A stretch of DNA of 64,000 nt from Bog-756 sp963777665 (GCA_963777665.1 CAVZRJ010000005.1:62001-126000), one strand, 5' to 3'; positions 28,015-37,172 are shown, numbered from the stretch's first letter. A program made the numbers and translations. The notes: generated by a model not told the origin, from the letters alone.

Positions 28015-28611
28015 GTGACCTCCGGATCGTGCGACACCGCCGGAGCGGTGGCGCGGCTGCGGGCGACCCTCCGTGCGCACACGGCCGGCGATCGGCGTGA
28101 GGAACGCTCCGTGCTCGTCGCCCTGGACGCGTTGGACCGGCTGCCCGCCCCCTTCGACCGCACTGCCGACCCGACCCACTTCACGGCCTCGGGCATCGTG
28201 GTGGGCCGGCAGGGGGTCGTCCTCCTGAGGCACCGCCGGCTCGACCGGTGGCTCCAACCGGGTGGCCACATCGATCCGGGCGAGTCCCCGGAGGACGCGG
28301 CGGTGCGCGAGTGCCGCGAGGAGACCGGCCTCGCGGTGACCCACATCCCAGCGGGTCCGTTGCTGGTGCACGTCGACGTGCACGATGCGGCCGACGGGCA
28401 TGTGCACATCGACCTCAGGTACCTGCTCGACGGCCCTGATCTCGCTCCCGACCCTCCGGTCGGCGAGAGCCAGCAGGTGGCCTGGTTCGGTTGGGACGAG
28501 GCCGCCGGGCTCACCGACCTGGCGCTGGCCGGGGCCCTGCGGGCTGCCCGTAGGCTGAGCAGGGCCGCGCCCGGGGACCACCGGGGAGGTCCCGAGGAGG
28601 ACGATGGCTGA
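28015..28611 (+). CDS. Nudix hydrolase
   Basis: A protein of about 198 residues with the Nudix box spread over GGHIDPGESPEDAAVRECRE and ETG (GX5EX7REUXEEXGU, with REEXG as REETG). It hydrolyses a nucleoside diphosphate linked to another moiety; the substrate is unknown. The N-terminal helical part (VLVALDALDRLPAPFDRTAD) precedes the fold, as in many actinobacterial Nudix proteins. GTG 28015 was chosen; a GTG about 11 codons later is also possible. It overlaps the zinc-ribbon gene by 8 bases, giving an operon through to the histidine phosphatase. Confidence 0.9.
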   Translation: MTSGSCDTAGAVARLRATLRAHTAGDRREERSVLVALDALDRLPAPFDRTADPTHFTASGIVVGRQGVVLLRHRRLDRWLQPGGHIDPGESPEDAAVRECREETGLAVTHIPAGPLLVHVDVHDAADGHVHIDLRYLLDGPDLAPDPPVGESQQVAWFGWDEAAGLTDLALAGALRAARRLSRAAPGDHRGGPEEDDG

Positions 28612-29323
28612 GCCGTTCGACACCCTGTTGCAGGTGCAGGCGCACGACACCACGCTCGACCAGCTGCGCCATCGGTGGGAGACCCTCCCGGAGCGGGCGG
28701 CCCTGGCCGCAGAGGCGGCGCGTCGGCGTGCGCTGGCCGGCGAGGTCGCAGAGGTGCAGGCTGCCGTCGACGACCTGGTCACCCGCCAGCGGGCCCTCGA
28801 GGAGCGCATCGCTTCGTCGGCCCGGCGTCGCCACGAGCTCGAGGAGCGGATGCGGACCGGGGCGGTGTTCGCGCCCCGCGACCTGCAGGCGATGGACCAC
28901 GAGGTCCACCAGCTCGAAGAGCGCCAGCGCCATCTGGAGGAGGAGGAGATCACCCTGCTCGAGGAGGAGGAGCCTCTCGACGAGGCCCTGGCTGGCCACC
29001 GGAGGACCGAGGCCGAGCTGGCAGTCGAGGTGGAGCGGCTCGAGGCGGCCGTCGCCGAGGCCGGGGTGACCATCCGCGCCGCCGTCGCCGAGAAGGAGCA
29101 ACTGCGCGCTGCCTGCGCGGCCCGACTGCCGACCGATCTGTCCGAGCGCTACGAGCGACTGCGGTCCCATCTGGGTGGGGTCGGCGCGGCCAGACTGGTG
29201 GGTGACCGGTGCGACGGCTGCCACCTCACCCTGCCCTCGGTCGAGGTCGAGCGCATCCGCAGCCAGCCCGCCGACGCCGTCGTCTCGTGCCCCCAGTGTG
29301 ACCGGATCCTGGTGCACGCGTGA
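28604..29323 (+). CDS. Coiled-coil protein with C4 zinc ribbon (DUF164-like)
   Basis: A 239-residue protein. Residues about 10-180 are a long charged coiled coil (heptads rich in Glu, Arg and Leu), and the end is a zinc ribbon with CDGCHLTLPS and CPQCDRILVH. This is the widespread bacterial zf-RING_7/DUF164 family, often beside a Nif3-like or RNase H-like gene. In actinobacteria it is commonly next to a phosphatase, as here. Molecular role is not firmly established. ATG 28604 overlaps the Nudix stop. Confidence 0.88.
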   Translation: MAEPFDTLLQVQAHDTTLDQLRHRWETLPERAALAAEAARRRALAGEVAEVQAAVDDLVTRQRALEERIASSARRRHELEERMRTGAVFAPRDLQAMDHEVHQLEERQRHLEEEEITLLEEEEPLDEALAGHRRTEAELAVEVERLEAAVAEAGVTIRAAVAEKEQLRAACAARLPTDLSERYERLRSHLGGVGAARLVGDRCDGCHLTLPSVEVERIRSQPADAVVSCPQCDRILVHA

Positions 29324-29366
29324 GTGAGGGCGAACCGGGGGCCGAGTCGGCCGGAGGGCCCATGCG

Positions 29367-29963
29367 GTGCTGATCCTCGTCCGGCACGGGGAGTCGACGG
29401 GCAATGCCGACGGGCTGCTCCTCGGACGGACCGATGCCCCCCTCACCCGACGAGGCCTCGACCAGGCCCGATCGCTGACCGCAGCGGTGTCCGGCGTGAC
29501 ACGGATCATCTCGAGCCCGCTGTCCCGCGCCCGCGACACCGCCGAAGCCCTCGGCACCGGTCTGCCCGTCGAAGTCGACGAGCGTTGGATCGAGATCGAC
29601 TACGGCGAGTACGAGGGCAGTCCGCTGGGCTCGGTCCCCGCCGAGGTGTGGACCCGCTGGCGCGCCGATCCCGGTTTCCGGCCCCCGGGGGGTGAGAGCC
29701 TGCTCGAGGCGGGCACTCGCGTCCGGTCCGCATGTGAGGAGCTCTTCGGGCCCGACGGCGCGGGCGTGCGGGATGCCGGGCCGGTGGTGGTGGTCAGCCA
29801 CGTCTCGCCGATCAAGGCGGCGGTCTGCTGGGCGCTCGGGCTGGGCGACGAGGTCGCCTGGCACCTCTACCTGGCCACGGCCTCGGTCACCCGGATCGCC
29901 TGGGGCCGGGACGGTCCGCTGCTCGCAGGCTTCAACCACACCCCCTGGTCCTCCGACGGCTGA
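29367..29963 (+). CDS. Histidine phosphatase (phosphoglycerate mutase-like)
   Basis: A 198-residue branch-1 histidine phosphatase. LILVRHGESTGNADG carries the catalytic His in the RHG motif, RIISSPLSRARDTAEAL the phosphate-binding Arg, and VVVVSHVSPIKAAVCWALG the second His. Some actinobacterial relatives near zinc-ribbon genes act on cobalamin or mannosyl-glycerate intermediates; no specific substrate can be given. GTG 29367 sits 43 bases after the zinc-ribbon gene, so they are probably co-transcribed. It is convergent with the TetR gene. Confidence 0.9.
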   Translation: MLILVRHGESTGNADGLLLGRTDAPLTRRGLDQARSLTAAVSGVTRIISSPLSRARDTAEALGTGLPVEVDERWIEIDYGEYEGSPLGSVPAEVWTRWRADPGFRPPGGESLLEAGTRVRSACEELFGPDGAGVRDAGPVVVVSHVSPIKAAVCWALGLGDEVAWHLYLATASVTRIAWGRDGPLLAGFNHTPWSSDG

Positions 29964-29996
29964 ATCCGCCGCCCTGTGCAGGAGCCCGCGGCCTCC

Positions 29997-30602
29997 TCAG
30001 CGGAGGAGCTGGCCGGCGGCGAACGTCATCGCCCGCTCGGCTGCGGAGGCAGACTGGAGCGCCAGGTCCCGGAGCCCGCACCAGGCCTCCCACCCCGTGG
30101 CCAGCTCGAGCGCGTCGAGCAGGAGCCCGGCGTCTGCACCGCTGGCCTGGAGCTCGGGTGCCATGGTGTGGGCAAGCTGCCCGCGGAGGACGGACCGCTG
30201 GGCGGCGAGGACCCGCACCAGTCCGGAGGACATCGAGGCCCGGGCGTACGCAGTCCGGTAGACGGGGCCGAGCTGCTCGAAGAGCTGCCGACGCTGGCGG
30301 CACAGGGCGCGGACCCGGGGAGGCGTCGGACCACGGGGCGGCACCCCGCGCACCTGGCTGTGCTGGCGGGCGAGGGCGAGCTCGACGGCGCCCACCAGGA
30401 GGCCGTCCATGCCGCCCTCGAAATGGTTGAAGATCATCCGCCTCGAGATCCCGGCACGTCGGGCGACCTTCTTGGCGGAGGGTGGTTCTGCGCGGCCGTC
30501 GATGAGGTCGATCATGGCTTCGAGGAGGGCGAGCCGGCTGTGGTCCCCGCGCGCCAGCCGGCGGTCGGACGCCTGGTCCGGCGCGGCGCGTCCACGGCCC
30601 AC
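29997..30602 (-). CDS. TetR-family transcriptional regulator
   Basis: About 201 residues. The N-terminal helix-turn-helix reads LLEAMIDLIDG through AKKVARRAGISRRMIFNHFE, with ISRRMIFNHF as the recognition region; the usual Y at YYHF is N. The C-terminal helical ligand domain is divergent. GTG 30602 gives a normal short N-terminal arm, while the ORF to 30830 runs over the neighbouring dehydrogenase end. It may control the adjacent alcohol dehydrogenase gene, which lies upstream on the same strand. Confidence 0.85.
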   Translation of the reverse strand: MGRGRAAPDQASDRRLARGDHSRLALLEAMIDLIDGRAEPPSAKKVARRAGISRRMIFNHFEGGMDGLLVGAVELALARQHSQVRGVPPRGPTPPRVRALCRQRRQLFEQLGPVYRTAYARASMSSGLVRVLAAQRSVLRGQLAHTMAPELQASGADAGLLLDALELATGWEAWCGLRDLALQSASAAERAMTFAAGQLLR

Positions 30603-30723
30603 GGCGCGCCCGGCACCGCGCGGCGACTCGCGCGTGCCACCCCTCCCCCCCTGCCCCCACCCCGCCAGACTACGACGCTTTCCGACGCCGATGTCCGGCG
30701 AACCGGCCCCGCTCCGCGACGGT

Positions 30724-31674
30724 TCAGGGGTGTACGACCACTTTGATGGCATCCTGTTCCCGGTCATCCGCCACCCGGAAGGCCTCGGCCGCGTCGTCGA
30801 GGGAGAAGTCGTGGGTGACCATCGCGCCATGCAGGTCCGGCGTGTCCGCGAGGAGCCGGGCCGCCTCCCCGAACTCGTCCACGCCGTGGTGGTGGCCGTA
30901 GGTGAAGGCCGGCACCAGGGTGATCTCCTTCATCTGGATGGAGAGACCGATGGTCACCGGCGACCAGTAGGTGCCGAGGATGGAGACCGTCCCCCCGGGA
31001 CGCACCAACTCGGTGGCGGTGTCGAGGGAGCTCTGGGTTCCGGCCGCGTCGAGGACCAGGTCGTACCCGGTCCCCGCCCCGATGCGCGCACCGAGCCGGG
31101 CACCGGCCTCCACCCGGCGCTCGCGGTGCCCCACCAGGTCGACCTCCGCCCCCAGGTGGCGGGCTCCGGCGATGGTGCACAGTCCGATCGGGCCCGCTCC
31201 GATGACGAGGACCCGCATGCCATCGACCACCCCGGCCCGGTGGAGGCCGTGGAGGGCGACCGCGAGCGGCTCGACCAGGTGTCCCTCCTCCAGCCGGACA
31301 CCGGGCGGGAGGGGTTTCGCGCAGGCGGGGTCGACCCACGCCTCGTCGGCCAGGCCGCCGTCCCGGCTGACGCCGTACATGGACCCCAGGGACGCAGCGC
31401 ACTGCTGCTCGTCGCCGGCCAGGCAACGATCGCAGGTGCCGCAGCGGGCGACCGGCAGCACGGCGACGGCGGAGCCGTCGTCGAGTCGGCCGCAGAACTC
31501 GTGGCCGAGAGTCACCGCGGAGGGTCCGAAGGTGGCCAGCTTGAGATCTGAGCCGCAGATGCCCGAGCTGGTCACGGTGACCCGCACCGTGTCGGTGGTC
31601 TCGGGTTCGGTCGTGACGACCCGGATGCCGTCGGCGGTGATCCGAACGCCTCGCACGGCGGTGGAACCTAGCAT
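30724..31674 (-). CDS. Zinc-dependent alcohol dehydrogenase (MDR superfamily)
   Basis: A 316-residue MDR protein. The catalytic zinc site has SSGICGSDLKL and GHEFCGRL; the structural zinc has RCGTCDRCLAGDEQQC with four Cys; the cofactor site is VLVIGAGPIGLCTIAG. It oxidises or reduces a secondary alcohol or polyol with NAD(P), substrate unknown. It is slightly shorter than the usual 340-350 residues. ATG 31674 is near the family start and GTG 31656 is possible. It is upstream of the TetR gene on the same strand. Confidence 0.9.
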   Translation of the reverse strand: MLGSTAVRGVRITADGIRVVTTEPETTDTVRVTVTSSGICGSDLKLATFGPSAVTLGHEFCGRLDDGSAVAVLPVARCGTCDRCLAGDEQQCAASLGSMYGVSRDGGLADEAWVDPACAKPLPPGVRLEEGHLVEPLAVALHGLHRAGVVDGMRVLVIGAGPIGLCTIAGARHLGAEVDLVGHRERRVEAGARLGARIGAGTGYDLVLDAAGTQSSLDTATELVRPGGTVSILGTYWSPVTIGLSIQMKEITLVPAFTYGHHHGVDEFGEAARLLADTPDLHGAMVTHDFSLDDAAEAFRVADDREQDAIKVVVHP

Positions 31675-31866
31675 CGGGCAGGCCGCTCACCCCGGCCGGT
31701 GCGCCCGGCGATGCGGACCCCGGGTGCCGGGACCCGGATGCGCCCTGTACGGGCAGCGAGCCCCATGCACGCGGAACCACCGGGTGCACCGACCGGGAGT
31801 GCGTGCGTAGGCTCCCCGCAGGTCGGCGCGGTCTGGCGCGGGAGCGGGTCGTGAGGGGAGGCGGGC

Positions 31867-32916
31867 GTGTTTGGCATCACCGTGAGTGACCTGCTGTTCC
31901 GCAGGCGACAGTTCCTCATCGCAATCGGCGGGGCGGCCCTGGTGTTCGCCATGACCCTGCTGCTGGCCGGCCTGGCATCGGGGTTCGCGGAGGAGATCGA
32001 TGTCACCGTGGAGTCCTTCGGGGCGGAGGCATGGGTCGTGGCCAACGCGTCGTCCGGCAGGGTCGCGGCACTGACCCCGATCACGGGCAGCGCGGCCGCC
32101 CGGGTCGCCGCCTCGCCCGGCGTGCGGCAGGCGACACCGGTGGTCATCGTGCCCCAGACTGCCTCCGTGGCGGGAATGTCCCCGGTCGGTGTCAACACGG
32201 TCGGACTACCGATCGGCGGCATCGGGACCAACCAGGCCACCCAGGGCACGAACGTGCGGGGCCCCGGTGAGGCGGTGGTCGACGCCCGGATGGACCTGGG
32301 GATCGGCAGGACCTTCTCTGTCGGTCCGACGACCTTCAGGGTGGTGGGACTCACCAGCAACCGGACCCTGTTGGGCGGTCTGCCCAACGTCTACGTCACC
32401 CTCGCCGACGCCAGGACGACAGCGTTCCGGGGGGCCGACCTGATCAATGCGGTACTGGTGACCGGCATCCCGACGGCACTCCCGCCAGGCCTGACGGTGC
32501 GGTCGAACCAGGCCATCGAGCAGAGCAGCCTCCAGCAGATGTCCGGCGCCATCTCGTCGATCAACAACTCGAAGATCTTCATGGGCGCGATCGCCGCGAT
32601 CATCGTCGCCTCGCTGGTCTACGTGACCGCGCTCGAGCGGAGCCGCGACTTCGCGGTCCTGAAGGCGCTCGGCGCGTCGTCTGCGACGCTCTTCGGGGGT
32701 CTGGCCCTGCAGTCGAGCATCGTCGCCCTGGTCGCCGCCCTCCTGGCCACCGTGCTCGCCCAGTTCATGACCGGCGTCTTCGAGCAACCGGTCTCCATCC
32801 CCTCGAGCGCCTATCTGGTCCTGCCGCTCGTTGCGATCGGCATCGGTCTGCTCGCCAGTCTCATCGCACTACGGAGAGCCGTGGCGGCCGATCCGGCCAA
32901 GGCCTTCGCGGGCTGA
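31867..32916 (+). CDS. FtsX/MacB-like ABC transporter permease
   Basis: A 349-residue permease: one N-terminal helix (QFLIAIGGAALVFAMTLLLAG), a large extracytoplasmic domain (about 40-235), then three C-terminal helices (IFMGAIAAIIVASLVYVTAL, LFGGLALQSSIVALVAALLA and LVLPLVAIGIGLLASLIALR). This is the MacB/FtsX plan. Such permeases work with an ATPase in mechanotransmission or in export of lipids or peptides rather than classic channel transport. GTG 31867 is used. The ATPase gene follows 10 bases later. Confidence 0.9.
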   Translation: MFGITVSDLLFRRRQFLIAIGGAALVFAMTLLLAGLASGFAEEIDVTVESFGAEAWVVANASSGRVAALTPITGSAAARVAASPGVRQATPVVIVPQTASVAGMSPVGVNTVGLPIGGIGTNQATQGTNVRGPGEAVVDARMDLGIGRTFSVGPTTFRVVGLTSNRTLLGGLPNVYVTLADARTTAFRGADLINAVLVTGIPTALPPGLTVRSNQAIEQSSLQQMSGAISSINNSKIFMGAIAAIIVASLVYVTALERSRDFAVLKALGASSATLFGGLALQSSIVALVAALLATVLAQFMTGVFEQPVSIPSSAYLVLPLVAIGIGLLASLIALRRAVAADPAKAFAG

Positions 32917-32926
32917 AGGGGGAGCC

Positions 32927-33898
32927 GTGGCCGACCTCGAGGTACGCAACCTGACCAAGGAGTTCGACTCGGGCGGCTACCTGGTCCGGCCGCTCGACAA
33001 GCTCACCCTCGAGGCCGAGGACGGGGAGCTGGTCGCGCTGCTCGGCCCGAGCGGCTGCGGCAAGACCACGCTCCTCTCCTGTCTGGCCGGCCTGCTCACA
33101 CCCACGTCGGGCACCATCACATTTCAGGGCGTCGACATCGGGAGCCTGACAGGGGCAGCGGTCAGCGTGCACCGTCGGAACACGGTGGGTGTGGTGTTCC
33201 AGGCGTTCAACCTGCTGGCGAGCCTCTCGGCCCGCAAGAACGTGATGGTCCCGATGACGTTGGCCGGGGTCGGACACCGCGAGGCAGGCCGCCGTGCCGA
33301 CGAGCTGCTCGAGCGGGTCGCGCTCTCCGAACGGCTGCACCACCTGCCACGACAGCTCTCGGGCGGACAGCAGCAGCGGGTGGCGATCGCCCGGGCCCTC
33401 GTGCACAACCCGCCGCTGGTGCTGGCTGACGAGCCGACCGCCCATCTCGACCACATCCAGGTCGAGGGGATCCTGCTCCTGTTGCGGGAGCTGGCTACGG
33501 CCGGGCGGATGGTGGTCGTCTCGACCCACGACGACCGGATCACCCACATCGCCGACCGGGTCATCGAGCTGGTGCCCCATGCGTCGACCGCCGAGCACGA
33601 ACCGGTCGAGATCTGCCTCGCCGCAGGCGAGATCCTCTTCGAGCAGGGCGACCGCGGGGATCTGGTCTACGTGATCGAGGAGGGCAGCGTAGAGGTCTTC
33701 CGCGAGCGGGCAGACCGCAGCGAAGAGCTGCTGGCCGTCCTCGGCGCGGGGAACTACTTCGGTGAGATCGGTCCAATGCTGAATCTACCCCGCAGCGCCT
33801 CGGCGCGCGCAGCCGAACCGACCCGCCTGTGCGCCCTGACCGTTCGCACCTTCCGGAAGCGCTTCCCCTCGACCGCGCGCGAGGCACGGGCAGGGTGA
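32927..33898 (+). CDS. ABC ATPase (MacB/LolD-like) fused to a cyclic-nucleotide-binding domain
   Basis: A 323-residue fusion. The ATPase has Walker A GPSGCGKT (40-47), Q-loop VVFQAFN, signature LSGGQQQR (144-151), Walker B LVLADEP and switch His201. Residues about 225-315 form a CRP-type cyclic-nucleotide-binding domain: GEILFEQGDRGDLVYVIEEG, then YFGEIGPMLNLPRSASARA, where Glu280 and Arg289 occupy the nucleotide-contacting positions. The domain is therefore potentially functional. It forms a two-gene transporter with the permease just upstream, possibly gated by cAMP or cGMP. GTG 32927 is preceded by GGGGGAG. Confidence 0.9.
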   Translation: MADLEVRNLTKEFDSGGYLVRPLDKLTLEAEDGELVALLGPSGCGKTTLLSCLAGLLTPTSGTITFQGVDIGSLTGAAVSVHRRNTVGVVFQAFNLLASLSARKNVMVPMTLAGVGHREAGRRADELLERVALSERLHHLPRQLSGGQQQRVAIARALVHNPPLVLADEPTAHLDHIQVEGILLLLRELATAGRMVVVSTHDDRITHIADRVIELVPHASTAEHEPVEICLAAGEILFEQGDRGDLVYVIEEGSVEVFRERADRSEELLAVLGAGNYFGEIGPMLNLPRSASARAAEPTRLCALTVRTFRKRFPSTAREARAG

Positions 33899-33960
33899 GG
33901 GACGGGTGGACGGGCTCGCGGAGCGTCGACAATCAACGGTGCCCGGTTTAGAGTGCCTGC

Positions 33961-34380
33961 ATGTTCGACTCGGTGGTGGTCGGAGCGGACGATTCGGCCA
34001 CGGCGGCCAAGGCGGTGGAGGCGGCCATCGACCTGGTGAAGCTCGCCGGTGGCGCCCTCCACGTGGTGACGGCCTACAAACCGACCTCGACCGGCGCGAG
34101 CGGCCGGCCCGGCGAGTTCCAGAACGTGGTCGTCGCAAACGGCCACGCACAGGGGTTGCTGGACGAACTTGCGGCACCGGCCCGAGCCGGATCGATCAGC
34201 GTGCAGACTCACGCCCTCGAGGGCGACCCGGCCCAGGCGCTGGTTGCGGTCGCCGAGCGCGAGAAGGCCGACCTCATCGTGGTGGGCAGCAAGGGCATGC
34301 ACCGCAAGGTGCTGGCCAGCATCCCCAACTCGGTGGCCCATCAGGCGCCGTGCTCCGTCCTCATCGTCAAGACGGTCTGA
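33961..34380 (+). CDS. Universal stress protein (UspA family), first of three
   Basis: A 139-residue UspA-fold protein: FDSVVVGADDSATAAKAVEA at the start and LIVVGSKGMHRKVLASIPNS, the GX2GX9G(S/T) ATP-binding signature, near the end. It closes with VAHQAPCSVLIVKT. ATP-binding Usp proteins bind nucleotide and help survive hypoxia and stationary phase. ATG 33961 lies about 10 bases after TTTAGAGT, which may be a -10 box, so the mRNA could be nearly leaderless. Confidence 0.92.
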   Translation: MFDSVVVGADDSATAAKAVEAAIDLVKLAGGALHVVTAYKPTSTGASGRPGEFQNVVVANGHAQGLLDELAAPARAGSISVQTHALEGDPAQALVAVAEREKADLIVVGSKGMHRKVLASIPNSVAHQAPCSVLIVKTV

Positions 34381-34466
34381 TCGTGTGAGTCGAGCCATCG
34401 GCCCTGTCCCAGCGTGGTTCCGCAGTTCGATACCTAGCCACAGTCCGGTCCCGTGAAGGAGCGCCC

Positions 34467-34892
34467 ATGTACGACACCGTGGTGGTAGGAGCCGACGACT
34501 CGCCGACGGCCGCCGATGCGGTCAACCGTGCGGTCGCCCTCACGAAACTCTCCGGGGGGACGCTGCACATCGTGACCGCGTACAAGCCGAAGCCGGTCGG
34601 CGGGGGCGACCTGCCCGACGAATTCCGCTACACGGTGCCCTCCAACATCGAGGCGGACGGTCTGTTGCGGAATCTCGGTGGCGTGGCGGCCGGGCAGGGC
34701 GTGCGGTACGAGACCCATGCGGCGGCCGGCGACCCGGTGGATGCCCTCATCGGCGTCGCAGAGCGCGAGAAGGCCGACCTCATCGTCGTCGGGAACAAGG
34801 GGATGCATGGCGCACGCCGGGTGTTGGGGAGCGTGCCCAACTCGGTTGCCCACCGGGCACCGTGCTCGGTGCTCATCCTGGCGACCACCTGA
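34467..34892 (+). CDS. Universal stress protein (UspA family), second of three
   Basis: A 141-residue paralogue of its neighbour: YDTVVVGADDSPTAADAVNR and LIVVGNKGMHGARRVLGSVP. The latter has one residue more in the ATP loop than the first copy. It ends VAHRAPCSVLILATT. AAGGAG lies 7 bases before ATG 34467. The 86-base gap and its own possible -10 (GATACCT) suggest a separate promoter. Confidence 0.92.
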   Translation: MYDTVVVGADDSPTAADAVNRAVALTKLSGGTLHIVTAYKPKPVGGGDLPDEFRYTVPSNIEADGLLRNLGGVAAGQGVRYETHAAAGDPVDALIGVAEREKADLIVVGNKGMHGARRVLGSVPNSVAHRAPCSVLILATT

Positions 34893-34992
34893 TCCTGCCG
34901 TTTCGTGTCCGCTCGCTTTCCTCACCCACCAGGGCCATACTGGCGGGCGGCTCCCGGCTGAGCACGGGAAGACGACGACGGAGGACCAGGCG

Positions 34993-35466
34993 ATGAGTGA
35001 TCAGGCACAGGCGGGCGGCGTCCCGACCAAGATCGTGGTCGGGACCGACGGCTCGGCGACAGCCGAGCGTGCGGTCGCCAAGGCGACGGCGCTGGCCGCA
35101 GCTCTCGGCGCCGAGCTGATCATCGTGTCCGCCTACAGCAACCGTGCGCCGTCCGGCGTCGCCGCGGCCGGCATCTCGATCGACTCGGGGTGGGTCGCCG
35201 CCGCCCACACGGCAGCGGAGGCGACCGCCAAGGAGGCCGGCGAGAAGGCCCGTGCGGCAGGCGTGGAGAAGGCCGCCTACCAGGCGGTCGCCGGTGAGCC
35301 GTCGGAAGCGCTCATCCGGGTCACCGAAGAGGAGAATGCGGACCTCCTGGTGGTCGGGTCGAAGGGGATGCAGTCGACAGCCCGGTTCCTGCTCGGCCCG
35401 ATCGCCAACAAGGTCTCCCGCAAGGTCTCCTGCGATCTGCTCATCGTCGAGACCACCAGCGAGTAA
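34993..35466 (+). CDS. Universal stress protein (UspA family), third of three
   Basis: A 157-residue UspA-fold protein that is more divergent: KIVVGTDGSATAERAVAKAT at the start and LLVVGSKGMQSTARFLLGPI at the ATP loop, ending VSRKVSCDLLIVETT. It has an N-terminal extension (MSDQAQAGGVPT). GGAGG lies about 9 bases before ATG 34993. The upstream region has CCATACTG, a string also present before whiB. Three Usp genes in a row suggest successive duplication. Confidence 0.92.
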   Translation: MSDQAQAGGVPTKIVVGTDGSATAERAVAKATALAAALGAELIIVSAYSNRAPSGVAAAGISIDSGWVAAAHTAAEATAKEAGEKARAAGVEKAAYQAVAGEPSEALIRVTEEENADLLVVGSKGMQSTARFLLGPIANKVSRKVSCDLLIVETTSE

Positions 35467-35482
35467 CAGCAGCCCCAGCCGG

Positions 35483-36245
35483 TCAACCGGCCTCCGGGCT
35501 CGCGGCCTCGCGCTGGAACACCACGACCATCTGGAGGACGCAGGCGACGATGATCAGCCCGAGCAGCACGCTGACCAGCCATCTCCCCACCCCAGCCCGC
35601 TGAGCGACGGGGGCTTGCCCGGCCAGTCCGCGATCGACGCCCCGAGTGGACGGGTCAGGACGTAGGCGGTCCAGAAGGCGAGGACCTCGTTCATTTCGAA
35701 GCGGAGGTAACCCATCGCCGGGATTGCGATGAGCGCGGCGAACAGCACCGCCGAGGACAGGTAGCCAAGGTTGAGCGTCTTGGCGGTCAGGTCGCCCACT
35801 GCGTGCCGAGAGCCAACGTCGCCATGACGGTGGCCCAATAGAAGGCCTCCCGGCGGGGGGTGTTGACGCTGTGGATCGACAGGGTCCGCTCGGTCCGGTT
35901 CCAGGCGACGAACACAGCGGCGAGGACGATGGCGAAGAAGGTGGACGAGACTGCGTAGAGCACGCCGAACTGCTTGTGGAGCACGTCGGCCGCCATGGTT
36001 CCGGTGACAGCGACCATGAGCACGGCGAACCAGTAGACCCAGGGGATGTACCGATCGGCGCGGAACTGCAACACCAACGCGGCGATCAGGATGACGCCAC
36101 CGATCCCGACCGCAACCACCGGGCGCATGCGCTTCACCAGGTAGTCCGAGGTCGACTCGCCCATGCCGGTCGTCAGGAGCTTGGTGAGCCAGAACATGCC
36201 GGTGATCTCCGGCACCTTCAGCAGCGTCTGCCCGGGTCGATCCAT
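35483..36245 (-). pseudogene. COG4705-type membrane protein, two frame changes
   Basis: Reading on the minus strand: KVPEITGMFWLTKLLTTGMG, WVYWFAVLMVAVTGTMAADV and SVNTPRREAFYWATVMATLA, then (next frame) VGDLTAKTLNLGYLSSAVLF and WTAYVLTRPLGASIADWPG, then (third frame) LVSVLLGLIIVACVLQMVVV. Together these match the COG4705 family of eight-helix membrane proteins of unknown function, of about 250 residues. The frame changes near 35800-35808 and near 35570-35585, each as one missing base. Either the gene is decayed or the sequence has two deletions. ATG 36245 fits the family start. Confidence 0.75.
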
Positions 36246-36341
36246 GGCCCGGCATCGTGTGGCACGCTGCTCGTGGACGGGGACCACCGCATTCGCGGAG
36301 TCGGATCGTCCGGGCGGTGTGAGCGGCAGGCGGCGCTCGGG

Positions 36342-37172
36342 TCAGCCAGAGGGTGACGGAGCGGTGAAGGGGCCCGAGGGTTGCCGGTAGGTCCATACCT
36401 GGGTGCTGTTCTGCCCCTGGGCGCAGTCCGGTGTGCAGTTGTCGTACTGCGAGACCAGAGAGGACCCCTCGATCTGTGGATTCCGGCCGACGACCTCGGT
36501 GGTGCCGGCGGCGCCCTGGAAGGTCGCGTAGTGCCAGGACCCGCCGTCGTGGGTGACGACGAAGCCGGGGGTGTTGTCCGCTGCCTGGAGCAGGATCAGG
36601 AAGTCGGGTCGACCGTCACCGGTGACATCACCGACGGAGATCGGTGAGCCTGGAAGGAGGTAGAGGACACCGGGCGGCACGTTCGTTCCCGGTTGCCAGC
36701 TCGGGGCTGCCAGTCTGGCGAGCGGCGACCAGGACCCGTCGGTGTATCCGAGGACCTGGACCGGGTGCCCCCCGGGATCGTACGAGGAGGCCACGACCGC
36801 GACGAGTCGTCCACGGTCGGCCACCGGGTTGCTATGGACCAGGGTGTACGGGTTGGAAGGTGCGTTCTTGATCGCCGCCGCCGAGTCGGTCGCAGCCTCC
36901 GCCGCAGCAAAGGCCGCGAGCTGGGTGGACGCCTGGAGGACGGACGCGGTCACCGCGGTCGGCGTCGTGCTGCCGGAGGGGACGTGGGTGTGGCCAGTGC
37001 TCGGGGCCGGCGTCCCGGACACCGGAGTCGTGCCACAACCCGCGAGGAGCAGACAGCCGGAGAGCAGCGCGATCGTGACGGTCACCTGGGCGATCCCGGC
37101 GGGCCGCTGCCAGCGTGCGGATGCTCCCGGGCTCACCGGACCGGAGCGCTCCGGATCCTCACGGTTCCTCAC
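36342..37172 (-). CDS. Lipoprotein with FG-GAP-like calcium motif
   Basis: A protein of about 276 residues. A signal segment VTVTIALLSGCLLLAGC ends in the lipobox LAGC. A Thr/Pro/Ser-rich linker follows, then a beta-rich domain with SVGDVTGDGRPDFLILL, a DxTGDGxPD loop typical of FG-GAP/VCBS repeats, and a possible disulfide pair in NCTPDCAQG. It is probably anchored on the outer face of the membrane; the ligand is unknown. GTG 37172 overlaps the end of the upstream membrane-protein gene. Confidence 0.75.
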   Translation of the reverse strand: MRNREDPERSGPVSPGASARWQRPAGIAQVTVTIALLSGCLLLAGCGTTPVSGTPAPSTGHTHVPSGSTTPTAVTASVLQASTQLAAFAAAEAATDSAAAIKNAPSNPYTLVHSNPVADRGRLVAVVASSYDPGGHPVQVLGYTDGSWSPLARLAAPSWQPGTNVPPGVLYLLPGSPISVGDVTGDGRPDFLILLQAADNTPGFVVTHDGGSWHYATFQGAAGTTEVVGRNPQIEGSSLVSQYDNCTPDCAQGQNSTQVWTYRQPSGPFTAPSPSG

